DNA from: Rhodoblastus sp. 17X3
GTDB lineage: Bacteria > Pseudomonadota > Alphaproteobacteria > Rhizobiales > Beijerinckiaceae
Reading direction: 5' to 3'
DNA length: 64,000 nt
NCBI RefSeq assembly: GCF_030056575.1
Contig: NZ_JASHHX010000004.1
Coordinates: 162,924-226,923, forward strand
Made by a program: the position numbers and the translations under genes. Under the pieces are notes generated by a model. It worked only from the letters and a program-made list of their open reading frames with translations. It was not told where the DNA came from and made no database searches. The stretch's first letter is position 1. Each line of letters starts with the position of its first letter. Of this stretch, positions 49,291 through 57,585 are shown piece after piece.

Positions 49291-50346
49291 TCAGCCCAGC
49301 TTTCGGCGATGGATCGTCGCAAGGCCCAGAACGGCCATAGCGAAGGCCTGATGCGCCAGCGCCGCATGCAGCGGAACGGCGAGGACCAGCGTCGTAATTC
49401 CCAGTCCCGCCTGGACCAGAACCAGCGCGGCGAGCATTCTGGCGCGGCGCACCGCCCGCTTCGCGAGCGTCTCGCGGCTGATATGCAGCGCATGGAACAG
49501 GGCCAGCGCCGCCAGCAGATAGGCGGCCATGCGATGCTGGAACTGCACCATCGTGACATTGTCGAGGAAATTGGCGGCCCAGGGCGTCAGGTTGAACAGA
49601 TTTTCGCGTGGAGGGATGAAGCGCCCATCCATCAGCGGCCAGGTGTTGTAGACGAGACCAGCGCGCAAACCGGCGACCAGCCCGCCAAGGCCGATCTGCG
49701 CCAGCGCAAGCGCCACGATCGCCGCGCCCTCTCGCCGGAAGCCGGCGCCATCGGCCCCGAGGGGATCGCGGTAATTGGGCTTGAGGCCCGCCGCCGTCCA
49801 CAGCACGGCGGCGAAGGTCGCCGAGGCGAGCAGCAGATGGATCGCAAGCCGCTCCTGCGCGACCTCGACGCGATGGACGAGGCCTGACGACACCATCCAC
49901 CAGCCGACGAAACCTTGCAGGCCGCCCAGCGCGAAAATGCCGGCGAGCCGCCAGCGCAGCGCGCCGGTGATTTTTCCGCGCCCGAGAAACCACAGGAATG
50001 GGAGCGCGAACACCAGGCCGAGCAGGCGCCCGAGCAGGCGATGGCTCCATTCCCAGCCATAGATGGTCTTGAACCGGGCGAGGTCCATGTCCGGGAACAA
50101 TTCGCGATATTGCGGAATCTGCTTGTATCTGTCGAAGGCCGCCGCCCAATCGGCCTCGTTCAGGGGCGGCAGGACGCCGGTCACCGGCTTCCATTCCGTA
50201 ATGGACAGGCCGGATTCGGTCAGCCGCGTCGCGCCGCCGACGACCACCATGGCGAAAATTCCCGCCGCGACCAGCCAAAGCCAGATGCGGACAGCGCGCT
50301 GGGGGTCAGGCGTCGATGCGGCGGGCGAAGGATTGCGATTCGGCAT
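49291..50346 (-). CDS. ctaA: Heme A synthase (CtaA/COX15)
   Basis: A 351-residue membrane enzyme that hydroxylates heme O to heme A for aa3-type oxidases. Eight helices are predicted. Conserved heme His regions are WEWSHRLLGRLLGLVF, QERLAIHLLLA, MVQFQHRMAAYLLA and ALAHQAFAMAVLG. The signature GGATRLTESGLSITEWKPVTG begins the first periplasmic loop. Type 2 (alphaproteobacterial/mitochondrial) form. ATG 50346 has GGAA upstream. No other cytochrome oxidase gene is nearby. Confidence 0.95.
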   Translation of the reverse strand: MPNRNPSPAASTPDPQRAVRIWLWLVAAGIFAMVVVGGATRLTESGLSITEWKPVTGVLPPLNEADWAAAFDRYKQIPQYRELFPDMDLARFKTIYGWEWSHRLLGRLLGLVFALPFLWFLGRGKITGALRWRLAGIFALGGLQGFVGWWMVSSGLVHRVEVAQERLAIHLLLASATFAAVLWTAAGLKPNYRDPLGADGAGFRREGAAIVALALAQIGLGGLVAGLRAGLVYNTWPLMDGRFIPPRENLFNLTPWAANFLDNVTMVQFQHRMAAYLLAALALFHALHISRETLAKRAVRRARMLAALVLVQAGLGITTLVLAVPLHAALAHQAFAMAVLGLATIHRRKLG

Positions 50347-50395
50347 GTCGTTTCCGGTGGCGTTGGGGGTTTTTAGCCCGGCGCGGCCAAGCGGC

Positions 50396-50427
50396 AAAGA
50401 AAAACCGCAGCGGGGGGCCGCTGCGGT
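50396..50427 (-). terminator. Intrinsic terminator of the Spy-like gene
   Basis: On the minus strand ACCGCAGCGG, loop CCCC, CCGCTGCGGT, then TTTTTC: a 10-bp stem with a T-run, 25 bp past the stop. Confidence 0.88.
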
Positions 50428-50451
50428 GAAAATTCGGAGCCTTGACTGGCG

Positions 50452-51015
50452 TCATTCGTCGTCGGCGGCGCCGCCGCCAGGCCCGCCCATCATGCCGCCT
50501 TGGCCCGGACCCATGCCATGGCGCCCGCCCGGACCGCGTCCCATCATTGGGCCGTGGCCGCCCATCATAGCGCCGCGCATTTCCTCGAAGGCCGCTTTCT
50601 GCTTGTCGTCGAGGCTGTTGTAAAAGGCGATCAGCTTGGGCGTTTCCGCCTTCAGCGCGTCAAGCCGATGCTGCATCATCTGCTCGCGGAAGGCCAGGCG
50701 GTTGGGGAAGGTCGAGAGATCGGGCTTCTTGGCGCAGAGGGAGGCCTTGAAATCGGCCCGCTGTTTGGCGCGCGCGTCGTCAAGGTCTTTCAGCGTCGCT
50801 TTCTGCGCGTCATTCAATTGCAGGATCGTCGCCATGCGGGCGGCGCGCTTTTCCATATGCGCGGCGAGCTTATCGCCCATGGCGTCGGCGGAGCACATGC
50901 GTTCGATCCAGGCCTGGGGACCCTTCGGCATGTCGGGCGCAGCGTTCGCCTGCGAAAAGGCCAGTCCGCCGGCGGCGCAGGCCAGGGCCAAAGCGGAAAT
51001 TTTGAGGATACGCAT
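50452..51015 (-). CDS. Spy/CpxP-like periplasmic protein
   Basis: A 187-residue secreted helical protein. The signal peptide (MRILKISALALACAAGGLAF, cleavage near ANAAP) precedes an LTxxQ-type helical domain: MATILQLNDAQKATLKDLDDARAKQRADFKASL, then FREQMMQHRLDALKAETPKLIAFYNSLDDKQKAAFEEMRGAM. The C-terminus is a Gly/Met/His-rich tail (GGHGPMMGRGPGG) that could bind metal. Relatives are envelope chaperones or metal-stress sensors. ATG 51015 follows GGGAG. Confidence 0.82.
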   Translation of the reverse strand: MRILKISALALACAAGGLAFSQANAAPDMPKGPQAWIERMCSADAMGDKLAAHMEKRAARMATILQLNDAQKATLKDLDDARAKQRADFKASLCAKKPDLSTFPNRLAFREQMMQHRLDALKAETPKLIAFYNSLDDKQKAAFEEMRGAMMGGHGPMMGRGPGGRHGMGPGQGGMMGGPGGGAADDE

Positions 51016-51161
51016 TCTAATCTCCCAGAATGTTCTTTTCGGCGCCGGCCGTAATACAGCGGCGTCATCCTTTATTTGCACCCCGCGGCATGAACTTGGT
51101 ATGAACGCGCGAAGCCGTGCGGCCCGACGCGCGAGCGGGGTTTCCCCAGGGAGAGTTTTCA

Positions 51162-51371
51162 ATGCGCAGCCGCCAGCGGAAATTGATCGGCGCGATCTTC
51201 ATGGTCGTTTTCGTCGTCGTCTATGCGCTGGCGGCGATGATGCTGGCGCAGGTCACGGCCCTCAAGTTGGAATCCAGCGTGTTGCGCCTGCTGATCTTCG
51301 CAGCGCTCGGACTCGGCTGGGCGGTTCCGATGGTCCCGCTGATCGCCTGGATGGAGCGCCGGGACGACTAA
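51162..51371 (+). CDS. DUF2842 family membrane protein
   Basis: A 69-residue protein of the alphaproteobacterial DUF2842 family with two membrane helices (LIGAIFMVVFVVVYALAAMMLAQV and LLIFAALGLGWAVPMVPLIAWM) and a C-terminal MERRDD. Function unknown. ATG 51162 follows GGGAGAG. It is divergent from the Spy-like gene. Confidence 0.88.
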   Translation: MRSRQRKLIGAIFMVVFVVVYALAAMMLAQVTALKLESSVLRLLIFAALGLGWAVPMVPLIAWMERRDD

Positions 51372-51677
51372 TTTCGCGTGCAATTACAAATTGATTCTCT
51401 ATGCACCAAACAGCTAGTGCTAAGCGATAAGTATAAAACAAGAAAATTCAAGCAATTGTAAAGCTTGTTGCGGTCGTTGTGTAGTGTTATATTTACATAA
51501 ATATAAAGAAATGCCGCGGCCGGATAGCTAAAGCGTTGTCGTTTTGCTGAGAGTTAGCGATGCCGGCTGCAAGGCGTTCAACTACAAATGAAAAACTGAA
51601 GCGGCCGCGGACGCGCGCGATCTTCAGTGCGTATTCGCGATTCTCCTAGCTGCCGTTATCAGCCCAGGGAGGTTGCA
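51372..51677. other. AT-rich 306-bp intergenic region
   Basis: Strikingly AT-rich against the surrounding DNA and without a gene. It contains a perfect inverted repeat TTATATTTA-CA-TAAATATAA (51487-51506). It is the likely promoter region of the secreted protein gene that follows. Confidence 0.6.
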
Positions 51678-52235
51678 ATGAAAAAAATGTTAGCGGCGCC
51701 CGCTGCAAATTTTGCGGTTGTGAAGCCCGTATTTCTCTTCATGGCGCTTGCGGCCTTAACTCCAGGGATCGCCCTTGCCGAAACGATGGAGAAGAAGGGG
51801 ACCACACCCTACGTGACACACTTCATTTTCCGGCCTGTGCAGAGTCTTGCGGCTCCCGGTTTCTCCGCCACCCTGCTGGAGGCGGTTGGAACCACCCAGA
51901 ACATGAAGGGGGAAAAAATGCTGGATAAAATGTCGGCGCGTTGCACCGCGTTGAGCGTCGACTCCGGTCCCAAGAAATATATTGATGGCGCATGCGTTTT
52001 GGCGGACGCCGACGGCGACAAGATTTTCTCGACGTTCGATACCCGCGACGTTGACAAGTCACAACCGGCGATGAGTTGCGGCACCCACATCATCACGGGC
52101 GGCACTGGGAAATACACAGGAATCACAGGCAGTGAGCCGTTTGCATGCAATGCGATGCCGGCATTGGCCGGCATGGGCGATTATACTGCTATGGACATCC
52201 CGCACAATACAAGTTGGGAGATCAAGGGGAAGTAA
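51678..52235 (+). CDS. Secreted protein, possible allene-oxide-cyclase-like barrel
   Basis: A 185-residue exported protein. The signal peptide (PVFLFMALAALTPGIALAE, preceded by a basic start) is clear. The mature part has three Cys and a motif HIITGGTGKYTGITGSEPF that resembles the GGTGKYxGxxG turn of allene oxide cyclase/dirigent-like beta barrels; the family assignment is a guess from that motif. GGGAGG gives a strong ribosome site for ATG 51678. Base and codon use are AT-richer than the neighbours and the upstream DNA is AT-rich, suggesting a transferred gene. Confidence 0.7.
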   Translation: MKKMLAAPAANFAVVKPVFLFMALAALTPGIALAETMEKKGTTPYVTHFIFRPVQSLAAPGFSATLLEAVGTTQNMKGEKMLDKMSARCTALSVDSGPKKYIDGACVLADADGDKIFSTFDTRDVDKSQPAMSCGTHIITGGTGKYTGITGSEPFACNAMPALAGMGDYTAMDIPHNTSWEIKGK

Positions 52236-52394
52236 GTCTTACTTCCTTGGCGGTTTCTGAATCTTTGTCGGGTTGTCGAGAAATCGCTATCGCAGGGGGA
52301 ACGGCATGGGTGTTCCGGGCAGTACGGCGGGGCGCCGATCCATCCGTTTCCCACCTGTTCATAACTTACCTTGACAGGCGAGCGGCCTGCGCCA

Positions 52395-53444
52395 TCAGCC
52401 CACATTGACCTTGCGACCGCCGTTCCACAGGAAAAAGGGCGCGCCGGACAGCAGGACGTCGAACGAGGCGAGATCCTGCCAGAGCCCATTGGCCGACACG
52501 CGGGGCAGGGCGAGCAGATGGTTCGCATGCTGACGGAAGATCATGCCCGGGCGTGTCGTGACTGCGGTGGCGAAGCCAGCCTCGGCGGCGAGCGCGAATT
52601 CCCGCGGACCGGCCGAGGCGGGATCGCCATAGGGAAAAGCGAAATGACGGCAGGGCAGGTCGAGTTCGCGATGAAGGCGGTTGCGGCTTTCGATGATTTC
52701 CGCGCGCGCCTCCCCGACCTCCAGGTCCGCGAGCCGCGCGTGGGTCATCGAATGGGCGCCGATGGCGACCAGGTCATGAGCCGCGATCTCCCGCAACTCC
52801 TCCCAGTCCATGCACTCGGCTTCAACCAGCGCGCGCGGGTCTATCCCGGCCTGCGCGCTCAGTTCCGCTACCGCCGCCAGTAGCCGCTTCTCGCCGCCGC
52901 CGCGCAGGTTCCGGATGAGGCGTTCGAACGCCTCGTTCTTCTCGGAATCGTCGGTCGTCAGCAGGCCAAGCTCTTCGCCGTCGAGCGTGAGCTCGACAAC
53001 GTCGAGACGGCGGATCGCTTCTTCAAGCTCGATCCACCACAGACGCGCAGTGCGGTCGGCGAGGCCGGGGGCGATATAGAAGGTCGCCGGCGCGTCGTGC
53101 CGCTCGAGCGCCGGGAGCACATGCTCCATCATGTCGCGATAGCCGTCGTCGAAGGTCAGCGCCGCGAAGGGGCCGCCCTCGCCACTGACGAGACGCGACG
53201 CGGCCTCATCGAGCGAAACGATGGCGTAGCCGGTTTCGCGCATGCGGGTCAGGATGGCGTCGAAGAAATCCGGCGTGATTTCGAGCAGGGCGTTGGGCGC
53301 GAAGCCGCCGCCCCGCGGCGGACGGACGCGATGAAAGGTGAGGATGACGCCGCGGCCGCGAAAGAAGTCTCCCGCGAGCCGATGCAGCTGCGTGGTGCGA
53401 AACAGGCCGAATCCTGCGGCAATCGCGTTTTTCTTCCAGTCCAT
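52395..53444 (-). CDS. Polysaccharide deacetylase (NodB-like, CE4)
   Basis: A 349-residue carbohydrate esterase. VILTFHRVRPP begins the barrel, AALTFDDGYRDMMEHVLPAL carries the metal-binding Asp pair (TFDDGY), and IGAHSMTHARLADL carries the H-x3-H metal site; FAFPYGDP and RVSANG follow. It would remove N- or O-acetyl groups from a polysaccharide. No signal peptide is visible, so it may act in the cytoplasm on lipid-linked precursors. ATG 53444 is preferred over 53489. Divergent from the GNAT gene, with which it likely shares an exopolysaccharide role. Confidence 0.9.
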   Translation of the reverse strand: MDWKKNAIAAGFGLFRTTQLHRLAGDFFRGRGVILTFHRVRPPRGGGFAPNALLEITPDFFDAILTRMRETGYAIVSLDEAASRLVSGEGGPFAALTFDDGYRDMMEHVLPALERHDAPATFYIAPGLADRTARLWWIELEEAIRRLDVVELTLDGEELGLLTTDDSEKNEAFERLIRNLRGGGEKRLLAAVAELSAQAGIDPRALVEAECMDWEELREIAAHDLVAIGAHSMTHARLADLEVGEARAEIIESRNRLHRELDLPCRHFAFPYGDPASAGPREFALAAEAGFATAVTTRPGMIFRQHANHLLALPRVSANGLWQDLASFDVLLSGAPFFLWNGGRKVNVG

Positions 53445-53545
53445 CCGGGCCAAAGCGCTCCAGCTTGCGGCGAAACAACAAACTAGCAATCATGCATTGA
53501 CCATTTGTTGATAGGACGAAAAGTCTTCGCGCCGGGGGAAGGCGA

Positions 53546-54721
53546 ATGTCCGTGGCTGCGCCGCAAATGCTTTGTCCTTCGACAGCCCCGGATGCTCAGC
53601 CGGTCGGGGCGGCATTCGCGCGCGTCGAAGTTTTCGACGACCCGGCGCTGGTTCTGGACGCATGGCGTGACCTGTCGCCGGAGATTTGCGGCTCGTTCTA
53701 CCAGAGCGAAAGTTTCCTGCTGGCCTGGCTGGAAAGCTTCGCCGCGCGGGAAAAGGCGAGGCCGTTCTTCATTCTGGCGCGCGACGAAGGGGGCGCAGCG
53801 GTGGCGCTGCTGCCGCTGGGGCTGTTTCGCTTCGGCCCCCTGCGCTTCGCGCAATTCCTCGGAGGCAAACATTCCAATTACAATCTCGGCCTGTTTCGCA
53901 CCGGTCGCGCCTTCGCCGCGCGCGATCTGGAGGCGTTGCTGCGCACGGCGGCGCGCTCCGTTTCCGAGGGCCCGCACCTCTACCGCCTCGTGAACATGCC
54001 CTTGTCCTGGCGCGGCGCGGCCAATCTGCTGACGCTGCTGCGGCATCGCCCTGCCGCGAGCAACGCCTATGCGACGCGATTGGCCGGGAACGGCGAGGCT
54101 TTTCTGGCGGCGCGCCTTTCCGCCGACGCGCGCAAGAAATTGCGCAAGAAGGAGAAGCGCCTCGCGACGATCGGCGCGCTGCGCTATTTCCACGCCGAAA
54201 GCGCGCAGGAGGCGGAGCAAATAATCGACGCCTATTTCGCCCACAAGAGCCGCCAGGGCGCCGGGCATGTCGCACGGGAGCAGATCGACGCGACACGGCG
54301 CTTCTATCGCGCGCTGGCCCGCCGCGACCTGAAAACGATGGAGCTTCATGCGCTGGCGCTGGACGGGCGGATCGTCGCGGCTCTGGGCGCCGGGCGCAAT
54401 GGCGGACGGCTGCAGGGCATGTTCATTTCCTATGAGTCCGATCCCGAATTCGCCCGATCCAGCCCGGGCGAATTACTGCTGAGCCATGTCCTGCGCGGCG
54501 CCTGCGCGCGGGGTCTCTCATCCTTCGATCTCGGAATCGGAGAAGCCCGCTACAAGGATGTCTTTTGCGACGAGACCGAACGGCTTGCCGACGTCCTGTT
54601 CGCGCCGACCGCGCTCGGCGGCCTGGCCGCGCCCTTGTTCGCCTTCGCCGCAGCGACGAAAGCCGCGATCAAGCGCGACCCCCGCCTGTTCGCGCTGGCG
54701 AAGAAATGGCGCGCGCGCTGA
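53546..54721 (+). CDS. GNAT-family acyltransferase, CelD/BcsL-like
   Basis: A 391-residue FemAB-like/GNAT protein of the kind found in exopolysaccharide and cellulose clusters (CelD/BcsL). SFYQSESFLLAWLESFAAREKARPF opens the first domain, ARKKLRKKEKRLATIGALRYF the middle, and the second GNAT domain ends with GIGEARYKDVFCDETERLADVLF, typical of the family. GGGGGAAGG is an excellent ribosome site. It would transfer an acyl group to a sugar or lipid carrier; substrate unknown. Confidence 0.85.
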   Translation: MSVAAPQMLCPSTAPDAQPVGAAFARVEVFDDPALVLDAWRDLSPEICGSFYQSESFLLAWLESFAAREKARPFFILARDEGGAAVALLPLGLFRFGPLRFAQFLGGKHSNYNLGLFRTGRAFAARDLEALLRTAARSVSEGPHLYRLVNMPLSWRGAANLLTLLRHRPAASNAYATRLAGNGEAFLAARLSADARKKLRKKEKRLATIGALRYFHAESAQEAEQIIDAYFAHKSRQGAGHVAREQIDATRRFYRALARRDLKTMELHALALDGRIVAALGAGRNGGRLQGMFISYESDPEFARSSPGELLLSHVLRGACARGLSSFDLGIGEARYKDVFCDETERLADVLFAPTALGGLAAPLFAFAAATKAAIKRDPRLFALAKKWRAR

Positions 54722-54821
54722 CGCCTTTCTCGCGATTCATGCGGGGTTTTGGCCGGGGAAAGAGCGGAATGAGTATTGACCGAAGGGGAGAAGCCCTGTA
54801 CTTCCCCACTCGCCCGTAAGG

Positions 54822-54897
54822 GAGCGCGTAGCTCAGCCGGTAGAGCATCTGACTTTTAATCAGAGGGTCCTGGGTTCGAGTCCCAGCGCGCTCACCA
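54822..54897 (+). tRNA. tRNA-Lys (UUU)
   Basis: Acceptor GAGCGCG pairs with CGCGCTC; D-arm TAGCTCAGCCGGTAGAG; anticodon stem TCTGA/TCAGA with loop CTTTTAA (anticodon TTT); T-arm GGGTTCGAGTCCC; encoded ACCA. Confidence 0.97.
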
Positions 54898-54922
54898 ATA
54901 TAAATCAATAGGTTGCGACGAA

Positions 54923-54952
54923 AAAAGCCGGAGCTCATCGCCTCCGGCTTTT
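54923..54952 (+). terminator. Intrinsic terminator of tRNA-Lys
   Basis: AAAAGCCGGAG, 8-base loop, CTCCGGCTTTT: an 11-bp stem with A and T tracts 25 bp after the tRNA. Confidence 0.92.
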
Positions 54953-55505
54953 CAGTTGGGGTGACTCTGCGGGCAACGATTGGAGTGTCCTCCCACCAAT
55001 ACTGCTCTGGCTTTTTTCAATCATTGGGCCAAGCCCGATTCGGCCGAATGATCCGATCAATGACAAGAGGCACGGCCCTCTCACGGCGAAAACAGGGGTT
55101 CGATTTCCCTTGGGTACGCCAATAAAATCAAGTAGTTAATGTCATAATTTCAGTTGTTAGGCAATAATTGTGCAATATCGCTTGGCGTTTACTGGCTACA
55201 TCACTGGTAATTTCTTGACGACAGCCAGATAGGAATTCTGATCGGGTTGTCCCTAAGAGCACCTGAGCCGGTCCGAGCGCTGTCCTCCGAAGGCAGAGGC
55301 CAAGTGTTCCAATGCGCAAATCAAATCAACATTTTCAATGGGCAGTCGCTTATTTGAGGACGCTTGCAAGAACGCACGGGGAAACAATCTCGATTTTCGA
55401 GATTTTCGCCGCTTGCTGCACCGCCAAGGCGTCAACGCGACCCGCGCCCGGCGATGACGAGCGATGCCGATAACGGAAAAATGCCATTCGGGACTCGGGG
55501 ATAAT
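54953..55505. other. Gene-poor region at the presumed island edge
   Basis: No intact gene is supported. It holds the tRNA-Glu remnant (55071-55121) and AT-rich DNA after it. Open frames here lack recognisable protein features. Confidence 0.55.
55071..55121 (+). pseudogene. tRNA-Glu (CUC) remnant, 3' half only
   Basis: The sequence matches the 3' two-thirds of a tRNA-Glu: anticodon loop CTCTCAC (anticodon CTC), T-arm AGGGG-TTCGATT-TCCCT, acceptor strand TGGGTAC, discriminator G and CCA. Two of five anticodon-stem pairs are broken and no partner 5' acceptor strand or D-arm lies upstream. It is therefore a non-functional fragment, as left when an element integrates at a tRNA 3' end. Confidence 0.65.
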
Positions 55506-55667
55506 TTAATTCATCATGCCAAGCTTAAGTTTCGCGGGAGCGGACCATCCCGATGGCTTGCTGGCCTCGCTGACGCCGTGTTTGCGGCACAATTCGGCCA
55601 CGGCGATTCCGGCCTCATGTTCCTTCAAGATCGCGATGATCTGCTCTTCACTGAAACGGGTGCGCTT
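55506..55667 (-). pseudogene. IS3-family transposase OrfA fragment
   Basis: The reading frame KRTRFSEEQIIAILKEHEAG followed by IAVAELCRKHGVSEAS is the N-terminal helix-turn-helix of IS3-type (IS407/IS911-like) OrfA. After about 36 residues similarity stops: the usual FYxWKxKYGGM continuation is replaced and a stop follows. No OrfB, DDE domain or terminal inverted repeats are visible nearby. A degraded insertion-sequence relic. Confidence 0.8.
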
Positions 55668-55778
55668 CAGTCTCTGGTCCTCGATTTGGGCCAGAGCTAA
55701 CTTCAAAACGGATAAGCCTCAGGGGGCAAGGTCAGCCGGGACTAACCATCGAACTCCGATAACACGAGAGCGTTCCGG

Positions 55779-56375
55779 CTATTTCCGATTTCCTAAAATC
55801 AAGCAAGTCGCTTTTCTCGTCGGCTTCCAGCCGCCCCATTCGATGACCCATGAAAGGATCACGGGCGCGACTTCGTAAAACGGGGAAAGGTCGAGACGGA
55901 TTGGTCGCCAGCCGCCGTCCTGGATATCGAAATTGGTCTGGTTCTCGGCAGGCCATTCGTCATTGGTTATGAGCAAAAACTTCGCCCGCGCCTTGAACAG
56001 GTCGAGATATTGCCGGATCAAAGAGTTCGAGAGATGTTGGAAAACGTCCTTGCAGAGGATTAGGTCAGCTTCTGGAAGATCGTCGCCCGGTTTGAATATT
56101 CGAAACGCAACATCTTCGCTGCTAAAGGTGGCCTGGTTCCGTTCGATAAGCTTTGCGACGGTATCAAATCCTGTGTATTTGGCGCCCTCCCAATCGATGA
56201 ATCGGGAGAACTGCCAGTCGCCACAGCCAAAATCGATAACCGACCCGATTTTGTTCCGGTTCAGGAAAACCTTGAGAAACCTGAGGTATTCAACATTATT
56301 GAGCGGTAACGAGCCAACGCCGGAACCATATCCCCATTCGTTCTTTTCGTAGATTTCAGAAAATCTCTCATTCAT
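55779..56375 (-). CDS. Class I SAM-dependent methyltransferase
   Basis: A 198-residue methyltransferase. Motif I is SVIDFGCGDWQFSRFI, motif II region YTGFDTVAKLIE, and the motif IV-like segment LPEADLILCKDVFQHLSN. This pattern is seen in small methyltransferases of polysaccharide and glycan clusters. ATG 56375 has no strong ribosome site, so the start is uncertain. Codon use is AT-richer than the core genome. It opens the accessory cluster that includes glycosyltransferases; the acceptor is unknown. Confidence 0.8.
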   Translation of the reverse strand: MNERFSEIYEKNEWGYGSGVGSLPLNNVEYLRFLKVFLNRNKIGSVIDFGCGDWQFSRFIDWEGAKYTGFDTVAKLIERNQATFSSEDVAFRIFKPGDDLPEADLILCKDVFQHLSNSLIRQYLDLFKARAKFLLITNDEWPAENQTNFDIQDGGWRPIRLDLSPFYEVAPVILSWVIEWGGWKPTRKATCLILGNRK

Positions 56376-56619
56376 CGGGGTGATGCTCCAGTGAATGTGG
56401 AGGAGCTGATGAGAAATCGAGACGCGTGATCTGTCAATAGCGCCAAAACTTTGACGTGATATCTTTTGGCTTATCAGCGGGTTCGCCACTTGCGGATCCT
56501 CATCGCCGCCCCTAACTGAATCGGAGCCCTGCAGGCTGGAAAGCAGTTTATGACATGGCGTACGCGGGAATTCGTTCGGAGACGGCGGCCCAGCCAGCCT
56601 GTGCGCCAGGACGCGTCCT

Positions 56620-57573
56620 ATGGCTGACTCGCTGTGCTTCCTCTCCGAGTTAGGACGCGGCGGGAATTCTCGCTCCCAGCCGTCCGTCGACGGCTTTTGC
56701 TCGCGCCGCGCATTCATTCAGACCAGTTGCGCAGGTTTCGGCTTGGCGCTTCTCCCCTGCCGCCCCCGGGCTAACACGCGGATCGATAAGGTGACGCTTC
56801 TCACTGCGCCAATCGAACTGACCGGAGATTGGGGCCAGATGATCCACGCTTCGGCGACGAAGGTCGCCCAACGGATGAGGCATGCCTGCCTTGATGGCGT
56901 GCGGCTCGTTTCGGATCGCCAGCCGGCGGCGTTGCGCGTCGACGAGCATACGTCCGGCCTTCCCGCAATATGGCTGCACTCCGGCGGCGCCGACAACACG
57001 GCATGGATCGTCGTCGACATTGGCGAGCGCGACTGGTCGAAGCTGGCCTACCAGTTCGGCCACGAATTCGGCCACGTCTTCGCCAATAGCTGGCGGGCAG
57101 ACGCGAAGCCTGCCCCTCCTTGCCAGTGGCTCGAGGAAGCGATGGTGGAGGCGTTCTCAATCCGCGGTCTTGCCCGGCTGGCCGAAAGCTGGGCGCATGA
57201 CCCGCCGTTTCCCAATGATGGCGGTTTTGGCTCCGCCATTGCCGGCTACCGCAAGAACATTATCGAACGATATTCCGCGCTGGCCCAGGAGCAAGAAACA
57301 GCAACGGATTTTGCGGCGTGGTTCAGGAAATACCGCACGGAAATCGAAGCCGCCCCAATGAGCCCCTTCGCCGAGGCGGCGTGTCTGACCATCCTGGCTG
57401 AATACGAGCGCGCGCCAGACTGTGTGGAAGCGCTCGGCGCCCTCAATCGCTGGCCCGGTCGCAGCGGCGTGCCGATCGAGGATTATCTTCGCCTGTGGGA
57501 GGCGAGTTGCCTCGAGCTTTCCGCCTCCGCTTCCCTGCCGTCCAGGTTGCGGCAATTGTTGCTCGTGGGCTGA
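56620..57573 (+). CDS. Tat-exported putative zinc metalloprotease
   Basis: A 317-residue protein. The N-terminus has a twin-arginine signal (SRRAFIQTSCAGFGLALLP, Arg29-Arg30). The catalytic signature is FGHEFGHVFANSW with His148, Glu149 and His152, and Glu172/Glu173 in CQWLEEAMVEAFS as probable third zinc ligand, a gluzincin-like spacing. I do not recognise a named family. Three further Cys could be structural. It is on the opposite strand to its neighbours and ends 12 bp from the convergent glycosyltransferase gene. It could process a secreted product of this cluster. Confidence 0.7.
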   Translation: MADSLCFLSELGRGGNSRSQPSVDGFCSRRAFIQTSCAGFGLALLPCRPRANTRIDKVTLLTAPIELTGDWGQMIHASATKVAQRMRHACLDGVRLVSDRQPAALRVDEHTSGLPAIWLHSGGADNTAWIVVDIGERDWSKLAYQFGHEFGHVFANSWRADAKPAPPCQWLEEAMVEAFSIRGLARLAESWAHDPPFPNDGGFGSAIAGYRKNIIERYSALAQEQETATDFAAWFRKYRTEIEAAPMSPFAEAACLTILAEYERAPDCVEALGALNRWPGRSGVPIEDYLRLWEASCLELSASASLPSRLRQLLLVG

Positions 57574-57585
57574 AGAGCGTCGTCC

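Noticed and set aside
55128..55505. Short open frames after the tRNA-Glu remnant as genes.
   Set aside because: All are below 65 codons with no recognisable motif and lie in AT-rich DNA with relics of mobile elements.
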